DNA of 62,309 bases from Clostridiaceae bacterium (GTDB lineage Bacteria; Bacillota; Clostridia; Saccharofermentanales; DTU023): contig JAAYRL010000031.1 in assembly GCA_012518795.1 (NCBI GenBank), positions 1 to 62,309 on the forward strand, given 5' to 3'. Under the pieces are notes generated by a model. That model made no database searches. It worked only from the letters and a program-made list of their open reading frames with translations, and was not told the DNA's origin. The position numbers and the translations under genes are program-made. Of this stretch, positions 1 to 7,545 are shown one piece after another. Every line of letters starts with the position of its first letter. The first letter of the stretch is position 1.

Positions 1-127
1 ACAATGATCTTGCATCAGTGACAATAATCTTGCACCAGTGACAATGATCTTGCATCAGTGACAATAATCTTGCATCAGTGACAATAATCTTGCATCAGAG
101 ACAATAATCTTGCACCAGTGACAATGA
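1..127. repeat. 20-bp tandem repeat, about 6.3 units, cut by window edge
   Basis: Six consecutive 20-bp units of the form acaataatcttgcaccagtg start at 1, 21, 41, 61, 81 and 101, differing at only a few positions, and a seventh unit ends after about 7 bases. The array continues to the window edge, so its full length is unknown. It lies just upstream of the pyrophosphatase promoter. There is no sign of coding. Confidence 0.95.
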
Positions 128-152
128 AATATTGTTTTTTTTATGCTATAGT
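124..152 (+). promoter_or_regulatory. Candidate extended -10 promoter for ppa
   Basis: TATAGT at 147-152 is preceded by TGC, giving an extended -10 element. ATGAAA at 124-129 is a weak -35 match at 17-bp spacing. Transcription from here would give a leader of about 100 nt before the ATG at 262. The -10 is seen; promoter activity is inferred. Confidence 0.45.
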
Positions 153-184
153 ATATAGACAAAACAATCTATCTGCTACTAACT

Positions 185-228
185 GCCAGCCTTTCACTCA
201 CTAATTACCTCAATCCTGAAAGGCTGGC
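185..228 (+). promoter_or_regulatory. 12-bp perfect stem-loop in the ppa leader
   Basis: gccagcctttca at 185-196 is the exact reverse complement of 217-228, with a 20-nt loop. It lies between the candidate promoter and the ribosome binding site and is followed by a short T-containing stretch. It could be a leader hairpin or attenuator, or the terminator of a gene upstream of the window. Confidence 0.6.
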
Positions 229-261
229 ACGTACTTGTTTGCAGGATATTAGGAGGTTTTA

Positions 262-804
262 ATGAATCCTTGGAATAGTTTACCTAAAGAAAGAATATTA
301 CCTGATGATTTCCTTGCTGTAATCGAGATTCCGAAAGGCAGCAAGCAAAAATATGAAGTGGATAATCAAACCGGTCTTTTACGACTCGATCGAATTCTTT
401 ATACATCAACTCATTATCCGCAAAATTACGGTTTTATCCCACAGACAACTTCTGATGACGGAGATCCCTTGGATGTTTTGGTTTTATGTTCAGAGAGCTT
501 GACTCCTTTATGTATGGTGCGCTGTTATCCGCTTGGTGCAATTATAATGAAAGACGATAATCATATAGACGAAAAAATTATCGCTGTTCCATTCGATGAT
601 CCACAGATGAGTTTTTATAAAGACCTGACTGATTTGCCGGATCATGTTTATAACGAAATCATGCATTTTTTTGAGGTATATAAAGATTTAGAGAATATTA
701 AAACCGATATTCTAAAAATTGATGGACGAAAAGCTGCAAACGACATTATCGAAAGATGCCGTGTAGTTTATGAAGAATCTCTTTCTAATACAAATGATCA
801 ATAA
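262..804 (+). CDS. ppa: Family I soluble inorganic pyrophosphatase
   Basis: This protein hydrolyses pyrophosphate to two phosphates in the cytoplasm, pulling biosynthetic reactions forward. The 180-residue length fits bacterial family I enzymes. The family signature is clear: D66-x-D68-P-x-D71 follows SDDG, and the upstream KGSKQKYE and LDR elements match the substrate-binding lysine/glutamate region. The start is supported by an AGGAGG-type site at about 251-256. It is monocistronic: the next gene is convergent, and the space between holds a 10-bp repeat tract. The leader carries a perfect 12-bp hairpin. The family call is secure; only regulation is open. Confidence 0.95.
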   Translation: MNPWNSLPKERILPDDFLAVIEIPKGSKQKYEVDNQTGLLRLDRILYTSTHYPQNYGFIPQTTSDDGDPLDVLVLCSESLTPLCMVRCYPLGAIIMKDDNHIDEKIIAVPFDDPQMSFYKDLTDLPDHVYNEIMHFFEVYKDLENIKTDILKIDGRKAANDIIERCRVVYEESLSNTNDQ

Positions 805-900
805 TAAATAATGGAAATTGCTACAGGTTTTTCTGTTTATTGACACTCTGTTCATTGATACTCTAATTGGACATTTTTTGAGTATTTTTCATTTTATGCG

Positions 901-1090
901 ATCTTTATTATGCTTTATCGTACTTTATCGATCTTTTTCGTACTTTATCAATCTTGATCGATCCTTATCGTGCTTTTCGATCTTTATTGTGCTTTATTGA
1001 TCTTTATTGTGCTTTATCGATCTTTTTCGATCTTTTTCGATCTTTTTCGATCTTTTTCGATCTTTTTCGATCTTTATCGTACTTTTTGAT
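901..1090. repeat. 10-bp tandem repeat tract with phased T-runs
   Basis: About 19 consecutive decamers of the types atctttttcg, atctttattg, tgctttatcg and tactttatcg run without a break between the 3' ends of ppa and the convergent J-domain gene. From about 1020 to 1070 the unit atctttttcg repeats exactly. A period near one helical turn with a T-run in each unit predicts intrinsic DNA curvature. A short open frame across it is an artefact of the repeat. Confidence 0.9.
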
Positions 1091-1105
1091 TTTTCATCTT
1101 GCATT

Positions 1106-1921
1106 TCATAGATTATTTAATCTTTTGTAGCGATCGATATTTTCTTGTGAGAGAAATTCATAGGCACTACTGATTTCTTGGAATTTTTGTGTGGCATTAG
1201 CCGACTTATTAATATCCGGATGATATTCTTTAGCTTTTTTACGGTAGGCAAGTTTGACTTGATATTCATCTGTATCATAAGGAATTCCTAACACATCACA
1301 ATGTTTACGATATTGCTGATTAAAGTCAGCAGCAGGATTATAAGAACGTCCTTGTCCGTAGCCTCCTGTACCTGGCCCATATCCGCCAAAAGGTCCGTAA
1401 GTACCGGTTCCACCGGCAAAGCCGCCGAAGAACTGTTCAAAAATTCTTGCCCATTGTTCCTGTTGTTGCTGTCTTCTTTTTTCACGGGCTGCAGCTTCTT
1501 CTGCATATCTTCTTCTGCGCTCCGCTTCTTCTTGAGCAGCTTTTTGTCTTTTATATTTGTCACCATAAGAGCCGAAAATCTGACCTTTTGAAGTCCCCTT
1601 GATCAAGTCTTCCGATTTATCATATAAATATTCACAAAGTACATATTTCCAATATTCAAGAAAAGATACAAAACCGGAACCTAAGAATGGGAAAATAAAT
1701 ATTATCAACAAGGGTATCCATAACCAAATCGGTATAAGACGAAATAAAAACGGGCTGAAAAATAAAACCCCGATCGCAATTGGGGCAATGACGTTTCTTA
1801 TACGTTTGGTAACATTTACTAAAAAGGAAATACCTTTGTTTAAGCCGCCTAAGATTACATCAAAAAATTTGGCAATGCCAAAAACTATATAACCCCATAT
1901 TTTGCTGAAAAATCTTTTCAT
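1106..1921 (-). CDS. Membrane-anchored J-domain (DnaJ-like) protein
   Basis: The 271-residue protein has an inverted layout for a J-protein. Hydrophobic segments come first (about residues 40-85), then an Arg/Glu/Gln/Ala-rich probable coiled coil (about 120-165), a Gly/Phe/Tyr-rich stretch (about 168-195), and a C-terminal J-domain (about 205-271) with the HPD motif at 234-236. J-domains stimulate the ATPase of DnaK-type Hsp70s. This one probably recruits DnaK to the membrane, like DjlA-type proteins, but its client is unknown. It lacks the zinc-finger and C-terminal substrate domains of true DnaJ. It is transcribed alone, convergent with ppa. The ribosome site is weak, so the start is less certain. 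Confidence 0.85.
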   Translation of the reverse strand: MKRFFSKIWGYIVFGIAKFFDVILGGLNKGISFLVNVTKRIRNVIAPIAIGVLFFSPFLFRLIPIWLWIPLLIIFIFPFLGSGFVSFLEYWKYVLCEYLYDKSEDLIKGTSKGQIFGSYGDKYKRQKAAQEEAERRRRYAEEAAAREKRRQQQQEQWARIFEQFFGGFAGGTGTYGPFGGYGPGTGGYGQGRSYNPAADFNQQYRKHCDVLGIPYDTDEYQVKLAYRKKAKEYHPDINKSANATQKFQEISSAYEFLSQENIDRYKRLNNL

Positions 1922-2259
1922 TATTTTTTATAAAAATCTCAATTCTGTTTTAATTCTATTTGATTATTAATTAAATTATGTTTCGTTGAATTATGTTTCT
2001 TTAAATTATGGTTTCGAATTTTATTTAATTCTACCTCAATTCTATCGTGCTTTTCTCTTTGAAAATATTTTTTTCTATCTTAAAAATTAATATTGGATAT
2101 ATATTATAGCTGATTCTTGATTATTATATATCTTAATATATCTTAAAACATTCTGAAATATCGCGAAATATCGTGAAAAGTTTAGCACAAATTTAATTAA
2201 TAAGTATATATTATCTTCAACTCTACATTTATTATAGGAACACTATATATAAAGAACTT
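1922..2259. other. AT-rich intergenic stretch upstream of the J-domain gene
   Basis: About 340 bp of very AT-rich DNA with short degenerate repeats: ttatgttt-like words near 1977-2010 and tatcgcgaaatatcgtgaaa near 2159. It must contain the promoter of the minus-strand J-domain gene, but no convincing -35/-10 pair stands out. I see no gene. Confidence 0.5.
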
Positions 2260-3180
2260 GCGCACTATTTAAGGTGATACAGTGGAAATCCAACCTAACC
2301 TTAAAAAGTGTGCAGGAGCAACCGAGGAAAGTCGCTTTTACCAAGTAGCATGCACACTATTTAAGCCTGTACCGCCGGATTCTCGAATTAACCTTAAAAA
2401 GTGTGCACAGTCTGCTGAGGAAAGCCGGTTTTACCAAGTAGCATGCACACTATTCAAGGTGATACAGCGGAAATCCAGCCTAACCTTAAAAAGTGTGCAG
2501 GATCAACCGAGGAAAGCCGGTTTTACCAAGTAGCATGCACACTATTTAAGGTGATACAGCGGAAATCCAACCTAACCTTAAAAAGTGTGCAGGATCAACC
2601 GAGGAAAGCCGGTTTTACCAAGTAACTTGCACACTATTTAAGGTGATACAGTGGAAATCCAACCTAACCTTAAAAAGTGTGCACGGTCAGCCGAGGAAAG
2701 CCGGTTTTACCAAGTAGCATGCACACTATTTAAGGTGATACAGCGGAAATCCAACCTAACCTTAAAAAGTGTGCACAGTCTGCTGAGGAAAGCCGGTTTT
2801 ACCAAGTAGCATGCACACTATTCAAGGTGATACAGTGGAAATCCAGCCTAACCTTAAAAAGTGTGCAGGATCAAACGAGGAAAGCCGGTTTTACCAAGTA
2901 GCATGCACACTATTTAAGGTGATACAGCGGAAATCAAACCTAACCTTAAAAAGTGTGCAGGATCAACCGAGGAAAGTCGGTTTTTTCAAAGGCCATGCAC
3001 ACTATTTAAGGTGATACAGTGGAAATCCAACCTAACCTTAAAAAGTGTGCACGGTCAGCCGAGGAAAGCCGGTTTTACCAAGTAGCATGCACACTATTTA
3101 AGCCTGTACCGCCGGATTCTCGAATTAACCTTAAAAAGTGTGCATACCGGTTCTAAGAAGTCAAAAGTGTGCTTGCCAGT
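2260..3180. repeat. Array A: ten 92-bp palindromic repeat units
   Basis: Units start at 2260, 2352, 2445, 2537, 2629, 2721, 2813, 2905, 2997 and 3089. Each has a left arm gcacactatttaaggt, a loop of about 22-25 nt, a right arm accttaaaaagtgtgc (the reverse complement with one mismatch), then a spacer of about 38 nt holding gccggttttaccaag. The tenth unit decays after about 3145 into two weaker right-arm remnants near 3163 and 3190. Short open frames run through it, but 92 is not a multiple of three, so it does not encode a repeat protein. Related array B lies at 32451-32709. Confidence 0.97.
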
Positions 3181-3215
3181 TTTAATAAATCGAAAAGTGA
3201 GCAAACCGGCTATTT

Positions 3216-3323
3216 AAAAAAAGGAAATGCCTCCCATAGTGAATCTCTAAATCCGGTCTGTATTCTGTATAGAGCAGAACGCAGATAGAAAGATTCGTTA
3301 CATTTTTGAGACATTCCTTTTTT
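3216..3323 (-). terminator. Long-loop terminator-like hairpin downstream of dps
   Basis: gagacattcctttttt at 3308-3323 pairs imperfectly with aaaaaaggaaatgcctc at 3216-3232, across a loop of about 75 nt. On the minus strand the 3' arm ends in a T-run, as expected for termination after dps. The stem sequence belongs to the same family as hairpins at 23614, 32368 and 49902. Confidence 0.55.
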
Positions 3324-3372
3324 GTTAGTGTTAAGAAGTGTTAGGATTAAGTATTAAAATATTTATTATTAA

Positions 3373-3789
3373 TTATTTCAACATTGATTCCATGAACCAG
3401 ATTGCTTTATTGTATTCAATTACATGATCTTCCATCATATTGGAAAGTACGAAATCATCTGCTTCTGCTTGAATCTTTAATGCACTATCTTTCATATGTT
3501 TAATGAGATCTAAGGCAACGGCTAATGCATCTTTTGAAGAAATGTCGTTATCACCCAATTCTTCAATTTTTGTTAAATTCATATATTCTTTTACAGAACT
3601 CTTCGGATATACACCGACTTGTTTTTGATATTCAGCAACTTCATCATATTTTTCAAAGAATGAATCATATAGATCTTCAAGATATTCATGAACTGCTTTG
3701 AAAGTAAGCCCCACTACATTCCAGTGTAAATTGTGAAGTTTAACATTTCCTACTAATAAATCTGCTAAATAAATATCTAATTTTTTCAT
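3373..3789 (-). CDS. dps: Dps/ferritin-like DNA-protection protein
   Basis: This 138-residue protein is a Dps-family miniferritin, which oxidises and stores iron with peroxide and can coat DNA. The family signature NLHWNVVG, followed by FKAVHEYLEDLYD and then KYDEVAEYQ, supplies the His, Asp and Glu ferroxidase ligands at the subunit interface. The open frame extends 36 codons further upstream, but the start at 3789 is chosen because AGGAGG at 3793-3798 precedes it and the family begins there. Nothing links it to an operon. A T-rich hairpin follows it. With superoxide dismutase 7 kb away, it suggests defence against oxygen exposure. Confidence 0.9.
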   Translation of the reverse strand: MKKLDIYLADLLVGNVKLHNLHWNVVGLTFKAVHEYLEDLYDSFFEKYDEVAEYQKQVGVYPKSSVKEYMNLTKIEELGDNDISSKDALAVALDLIKHMKDSALKIQAEADDFVLSNMMEDHVIEYNKAIWFMESMLK

Positions 3790-4035
3790 AATAACCTCCT
3801 GTTGTGTACAATTAATTTGTTTAAATTTGATATCTGATATATCGTTGATTATGTTTATCTTATAGTTTATATTCATTTCATAAAACGTAAGTGACATATG
3901 TTACATTTGAAAAAAATAAGCTGATTGTAAAATTTTTTATATTCTGAATGTATATAATCAAACGGCTGCAATTTAAAAGAGACTCATTAAATGGTTTATC
4001 AGATAATTAGTAAGGATGAAAGCAATTCTCAGCAA

Positions 4036-4215
4036 GAAAACAGATAAGATAATAAACAAAAAAATAGATAAGATAATAAACAGAAACAAAGATAAATAAT
4101 AAACAAAAAACAGACAAGATAATAAACCAGATAATAAATAAAAAATAGACAAGATAATAAACCAGATAATAAATAAAAAATAGACAAGATAATAAATAAA
4201 AACAGACAGGATAAT
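4036..4215. repeat. 35-bp and shorter AT-rich tandem repeats ending at a start codon
   Basis: The words agacaagataataaa and agataagataataaa recur throughout. Clear 35-bp units begin at 4112, 4147 and 4182, and a truncated one at 4204 reads agacaggataat and runs directly into the ATG at 4216. All three plus-strand frames contain stops. The opposite strand stays open only because of the repeat. Confidence 0.85.
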
Positions 4216-5037
4216 ATGCAAGAAAATACACAAAAAGATAACGAAGATAGGCAGGCAGATAATTCAAATTTAAAAATTGATTCTGTCGATAATGATATCG
4301 CGAATAAAAAAAATAATACGAAAAATATTGCCGGTTTTTCATCAAAAGAGATTTCAGAAAATATCCATAATTCTGAATACATTTATGATTTTTTTGAGAA
4401 TTATGAACATTTTGCAGAAATGTATTCTGATCTGTATAAAAAAAGCAAAACAAACAAATCATATAATCCGCATTTAACTCAGGATGAATTATTTAATTTT
4501 CAAAAGCCGGGATGGCGAATCCTCAAAACTACCATTGCTGTTTTTATCTGTCTGATGATTTCATTGATAAATATCGGTGATAATTCCGGAGTATTTCATG
4601 CATTTCATGCTTGTATTGCTGCTATAATTACTTTGAAATCCAACTTAAAACTCACTTGGAAAGTTGGTCTGTACCGAGTAGGCTCAACCACTTTTGGCGC
4701 TTTGATGGGCTTGGCAGCAGTTCAAATCAGAATCGGTTTGAATTTGGATAACCACAGTGTACAATATTATTTAATTATTACATTCCTTTTATTCTTAACA
4801 ATTTGGCTTACCGTCTTGATCAGAGCTACTGAAATGACGGCTCTTGCAGCTGTAGTATTTATATTGATTGCTTTAAGCCAATCTTCAAATCAAACGACTG
4901 ATCCTCGAGAATATGCTTTGTACTTGGCTTTCTATCGTTTCCTATATACGATCATTGGAATAGTGGTTGCATACCTGGTCAACTGGGCTTTGCCGCCTTA
5001 TTCTCGAAAAAAATCCGAAATGGATATGACAAAATAG
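4216..5037 (+). CDS. Aromatic acid exporter (ArAE/FUSC)-family membrane protein
   Basis: Residues from about 96 to the end look like the bacterial ArAE_1 (DUF939) family: PGWRILKTTIAVFICL opens a bundle of about five to six membrane segments, ending near VVAYLVNWALPP. The family is thought to move aromatic acids or similar anions out of the cell; the substrate here is unknown. The first 95 residues form an Asn/Asp/Lys-rich, low-complexity, soluble extension not usual in the family. The start at 4216 has only a weak AGGA 4 nt upstream and lies in the last unit of an AT-rich repeat, so the true start could be further in. It is monocistronic, and its 3' end overlaps a bidirectional terminator. 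Confidence 0.75.
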   Translation: MQENTQKDNEDRQADNSNLKIDSVDNDIANKKNNTKNIAGFSSKEISENIHNSEYIYDFFENYEHFAEMYSDLYKKSKTNKSYNPHLTQDELFNFQKPGWRILKTTIAVFICLMISLINIGDNSGVFHAFHACIAAIITLKSNLKLTWKVGLYRVGSTTFGALMGLAAVQIRIGLNLDNHSVQYYLIITFLLFLTIWLTVLIRATEMTALAAVVFILIALSQSSNQTTDPREYALYLAFYRFLYTIIGIVVAYLVNWALPPYSRKKSEMDMTK

Positions 5038-5074
5038 TTATACCCCATTTCAGATTTTTTACTGTTTTTTTCTT
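5007..5074. terminator. Bidirectional terminator overlapping the end of the ArAE-like gene
   Basis: aaaaaatccgaaatgg within the end of the coding region pairs with ccatttcagatttttt at 5045-5060 (one mismatch), and T-runs flank both sides. It can serve both the plus-strand ArAE-like gene and the convergent ABC exporter operon. Confidence 0.8.
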
Positions 5075-5081
5075 AGGATTC

Positions 5082-6317
5082 TTAACTGTCTTCGCCTCGT
5101 AAAATTATTTTTAGCGTTTTGCCGAATTTCATCCTATTGCCGTAATTAAGCGATCCTAAACGATAAATTCGAATTGCCAAGAACGAAAATACCACAATAC
5201 TTACTAACATTATCGCCGCACTGATAATAATTTCAAACGGAGAAATATTGAGCAAAATTGTCCGTACCGGCATCGCCAGAACTGAAGTTAACGGGAAATA
5301 TGATGCCACTTTTAGCAAAGAGTTATGCGGATTTTCCATCCCAAGCATAGTAATCAAATATGCTGCTATAAAAATCAGCATTACCGGTGTAACCGAATAG
5401 TTGACATCTTCCACTTTTGAAACTAATGCTCCCAAGGCTGCATATATAAATAAATATGAAATGTAGCCGGTCAGACCAAATAAAATCATGGTAATAGTCG
5501 TTGTCGTATTTAATTCAAGAAAACCACCAATTAAACTCATAATCTCCTGTCCGCTGAATTTTAGTGTAATCAGCAAAGTTATGATCAAGGATAGAATTTG
5601 AAGTAGTCCGGCTAAGCCGGCAGCTAGTGTTTTGCCGATAATTAAATAATCAGCTTTAGTATTCGCTATCAACAACTCCATCGTACGATTGTCTTTTTCT
5701 CTGGCTACAGATGTTGATACTGTCGTTCCATACATTATTATCAACATATATAGAAGAAATGTATAAATCATCGCTAAGGCAAAGTTTCCGATACCTTTTT
5801 GGGAAATGTCGACGCTCGTCACATTAACCTGTACATTGTAAACTTCATCAATTAATTCAGGATCAATTTTATTTGCTTCAAAGTAATTCATTCTATTGAA
5901 ATTCAATAATTGTTGTTCAATGAAAGTACTGGCAATTGGATTTTGTTCTCCATTCACCAGAAAATCAAAATCACTCACAGAATGAAAGACAACACCAAAA
6001 GGAATTTCTTTGTTTGCCAAAGCTGTTTTTAAGGAATCTTCATCAGCAAATTCTTGCTCAATTAATTTTAATAACGAAAAATCGTTTAATTCGTCTGTTG
6101 CTAAATAATAGCCTCCCTCAGCTAAAGTGTTGCTCAAATCTTCATCCGGCAAAGATCCAGATACATCTTCCGACGATTTCTCCTTTTTTGCAAAATAACT
6201 TGGAATTATTACAGCAGCGATAACTATTAAACATAGAATAATCGTTGTAGCAATATAAGATTTTTTTCTCAAAATAGATTTAAATTCAAAACTGAAAACC
6301 AGACCGCTATTTCGCAT
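5082..6317 (-). CDS. ABC-2 type exporter permease (NatB-like)
   Basis: The protein is about 411 residues, with one N-terminal membrane segment (about 20-42), a large extracytoplasmic loop, and five or so C-terminal membrane segments. The motif VAREKDNRTMELLIANTKA is the typical coupling region of NatB/YhaP-type ABC-2 permeases. It should pair with the ATPase immediately upstream, forming a sodium-, drug- or lipid-type exporter of undetermined substrate. The frame is open nine codons further upstream, but the start at 6317 has AAGGAG about 10 nt before it and the best N-terminus (MRNSGLVF). The region around this start appears duplicated just upstream (6319-6387). Confidence 0.85.
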   Translation of the reverse strand: MRNSGLVFSFEFKSILRKKSYIATTIILCLIVIAAVIIPSYFAKKEKSSEDVSGSLPDEDLSNTLAEGGYYLATDELNDFSLLKLIEQEFADEDSLKTALANKEIPFGVVFHSVSDFDFLVNGEQNPIASTFIEQQLLNFNRMNYFEANKIDPELIDEVYNVQVNVTSVDISQKGIGNFALAMIYTFLLYMLIIMYGTTVSTSVAREKDNRTMELLIANTKADYLIIGKTLAAGLAGLLQILSLIITLLITLKFSGQEIMSLIGGFLELNTTTTITMILFGLTGYISYLFIYAALGALVSKVEDVNYSVTPVMLIFIAAYLITMLGMENPHNSLLKVASYFPLTSVLAMPVRTILLNISPFEIIISAAIMLVSIVVFSFLAIRIYRLGSLNYGNRMKFGKTLKIILRGEDS

Positions 6318-6318
6318 T

Positions 6319-6387
6319 TTATTTTTTCTCCTTTTCAGCATCATAAAGGAATATTTTTAAACAAGAGATTGCTCTTAGATTTCGCAT
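6319..6387 (-). CDS. Possible 22-residue leader ORF in a duplicated natB start region
   Basis: Between the ATPase and permease genes, a perfect AGGAGG (overlapping the ATPase stop) precedes ATGCGAAAT, the same start context as the permease. It encodes only 22 residues (MRNLRAISCLKIF...KEKK) before a stop abutting the permease start. This looks like a partial duplication of the permease initiation region. It may be translated as a coupling leader peptide, or it may be junk. Translation is inferred only from the ribosome site. Confidence 0.35.
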   Translation of the reverse strand: MRNLRAISCLKIFLYDAEKEKK

Positions 6388-6400
6388 TTTAATTTTCCTC

Positions 6401-7393
6401 CTATTTAGCAACATGTTCAGCATCTTGGATTTTTTCACTGTCATTTGCCTTTGTCCCGTTCGTTTGCAAGTCATGATCTTTAACATAGTGTAGAAAAACA
6501 TCAGTCAAAGTCGGTAAGTATACTGAAAAGTTTTTTATCTGAACATCTGCTGCAATGATTTTCTGTAAGAAATTATTAGGAACAATATTGCTCAAATCGA
6601 TAATCAAAGAGATTTTATCTTCGTTCGCCAGCAAATCGTGCTCTATATTTAAATCAGATTCAATTTGCCGGAGCACTTGCTTTAATTGTTCGCGATTCAG
6701 ATTCGTTGCTTCTACACGATATTTATCGTGACTCATTTCAGCTTTAACATCAGCTAATGGACCGTTAATTAAAATTTCACCCTTATCAATCAAAGTAATA
6801 TCGTCACAAAACTCTTCAACGTATCCCATCTGATGCGAGGAAAAAATCACCAATTTATTTTTCTTAATCGCATCTCTGATTGCATCTTTAAATAATTCCG
6901 CATTTACCGGATCCAGTCCGCTAAAAGGTTCGTCTAAGATAATCATTTCCGGCTCATTGAGAAAAGCCTGAATTATCTGAATCTTTTGCTGATTACCCTT
7001 AGATAAAACTTCTAAATTTTTGGTAGCATATTCCGATAATTCAAAACGTTCCAGCCACTCTTCGGCCGACTTCTTGCTCTCTTGTTTGGTACCACCTTTG
7101 AGTTGACCAAAATAAATCAATTGTTCAATAATCGGCTCTTTGGCGTACATGCCTCTCTCTTCCGGTAAATAACCCACTTTCAGTTCACGCGGTTTGAAAG
7201 GTTGATCGTCCAACAAAATTTCACCGCTATCCGGTTTGAAAATATCCATAATGCAACGAATCGAGGTTGTTTTGCCCGAGCCGTTACGACCTAAAAAGCC
7301 CATTGCCCGTCCTGAATCAACTTCAAAACAAACATCATGTAAAACATGAACCTTACCAAATGATTTATTAATGTTATTTAATTTTAATTTCAT
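6401..7393 (-). CDS. ABC exporter ATPase (NatA-like)
   Basis: The 330-residue ATPase has Walker A GRNGSGKT at 35-42, signature LSKGNQQKI from 130, Walker B with D154-E155 and the switch His at 187. A C-terminal extension of about 100 residues (DUF4162-like) is typical of NatA/YhaQ-type ATPases. It powers the ABC-2 permease encoded downstream in the same transcript. The signature LSKGN, instead of LSGGQ, is common in this subfamily. The substrate is unknown. Confidence 0.88.
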   Translation of the reverse strand: MKLKLNNINKSFGKVHVLHDVCFEVDSGRAMGFLGRNGSGKTTSIRCIMDIFKPDSGEILLDDQPFKPRELKVGYLPEERGMYAKEPIIEQLIYFGQLKGGTKQESKKSAEEWLERFELSEYATKNLEVLSKGNQQKIQIIQAFLNEPEMIILDEPFSGLDPVNAELFKDAIRDAIKKNKLVIFSSHQMGYVEEFCDDITLIDKGEILINGPLADVKAEMSHDKYRVEATNLNREQLKQVLRQIESDLNIEHDLLANEDKISLIIDLSNIVPNNFLQKIIAADVQIKNFSVYLPTLTDVFLHYVKDHDLQTNGTKANDSEKIQDAEHVAK

Positions 7394-7545
7394 ATCAATC
7401 TTTCTAGTCTTAAGATTTTAAATTAATTTTTCTATAAATTTCCAACAATTATTATCGCTTAATTGTCACTTATTAGATTGTTTTTGCATATCTTATATAT
7501 TATGCTACTCACTCAATATTAAAACATAAAATTTATGTAAATTGT

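Noticed and set aside
818-1000. 60-codon plus-strand frame after ppa
   Set aside because: It reads through the 10-bp repeat, lacks a ribosome site and gives a low-complexity Ser/Leu/Phe peptide.
2282-3014. Open frames of 60-83 codons across the 92-bp array
   Set aside because: They exist only because the repeat lacks stops in some frames. Since 92 is not a multiple of three, the frame changes each unit, and no ribosome site precedes them.
2260-3180. CRISPR array
   Set aside because: The whole 92-bp unit repeats, including the part that would be spacer, and there are no unique spacers and no cas genes.
2260-3180. Integron cassette array (attC-like palindromes)
   Set aside because: Units carry no gene between palindromes, lack the attC core sites, and no integrase gene is in the window.
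3790-3897. 36-codon N-terminal extension of Dps
   Set aside because: The sequence is not Dps-like and no ribosome site precedes it, while AGGAGG precedes the start at 3789.
3973-4462. Hydrophobic minus-strand frames (up to 151 codons) opposite the AT repeat
   Set aside because: The apparent membrane protein is a by-product of A-rich repeats on the other strand; three overlapping frames give the same Tyr/Leu/Phe-rich pattern and run into a real gene antisense.
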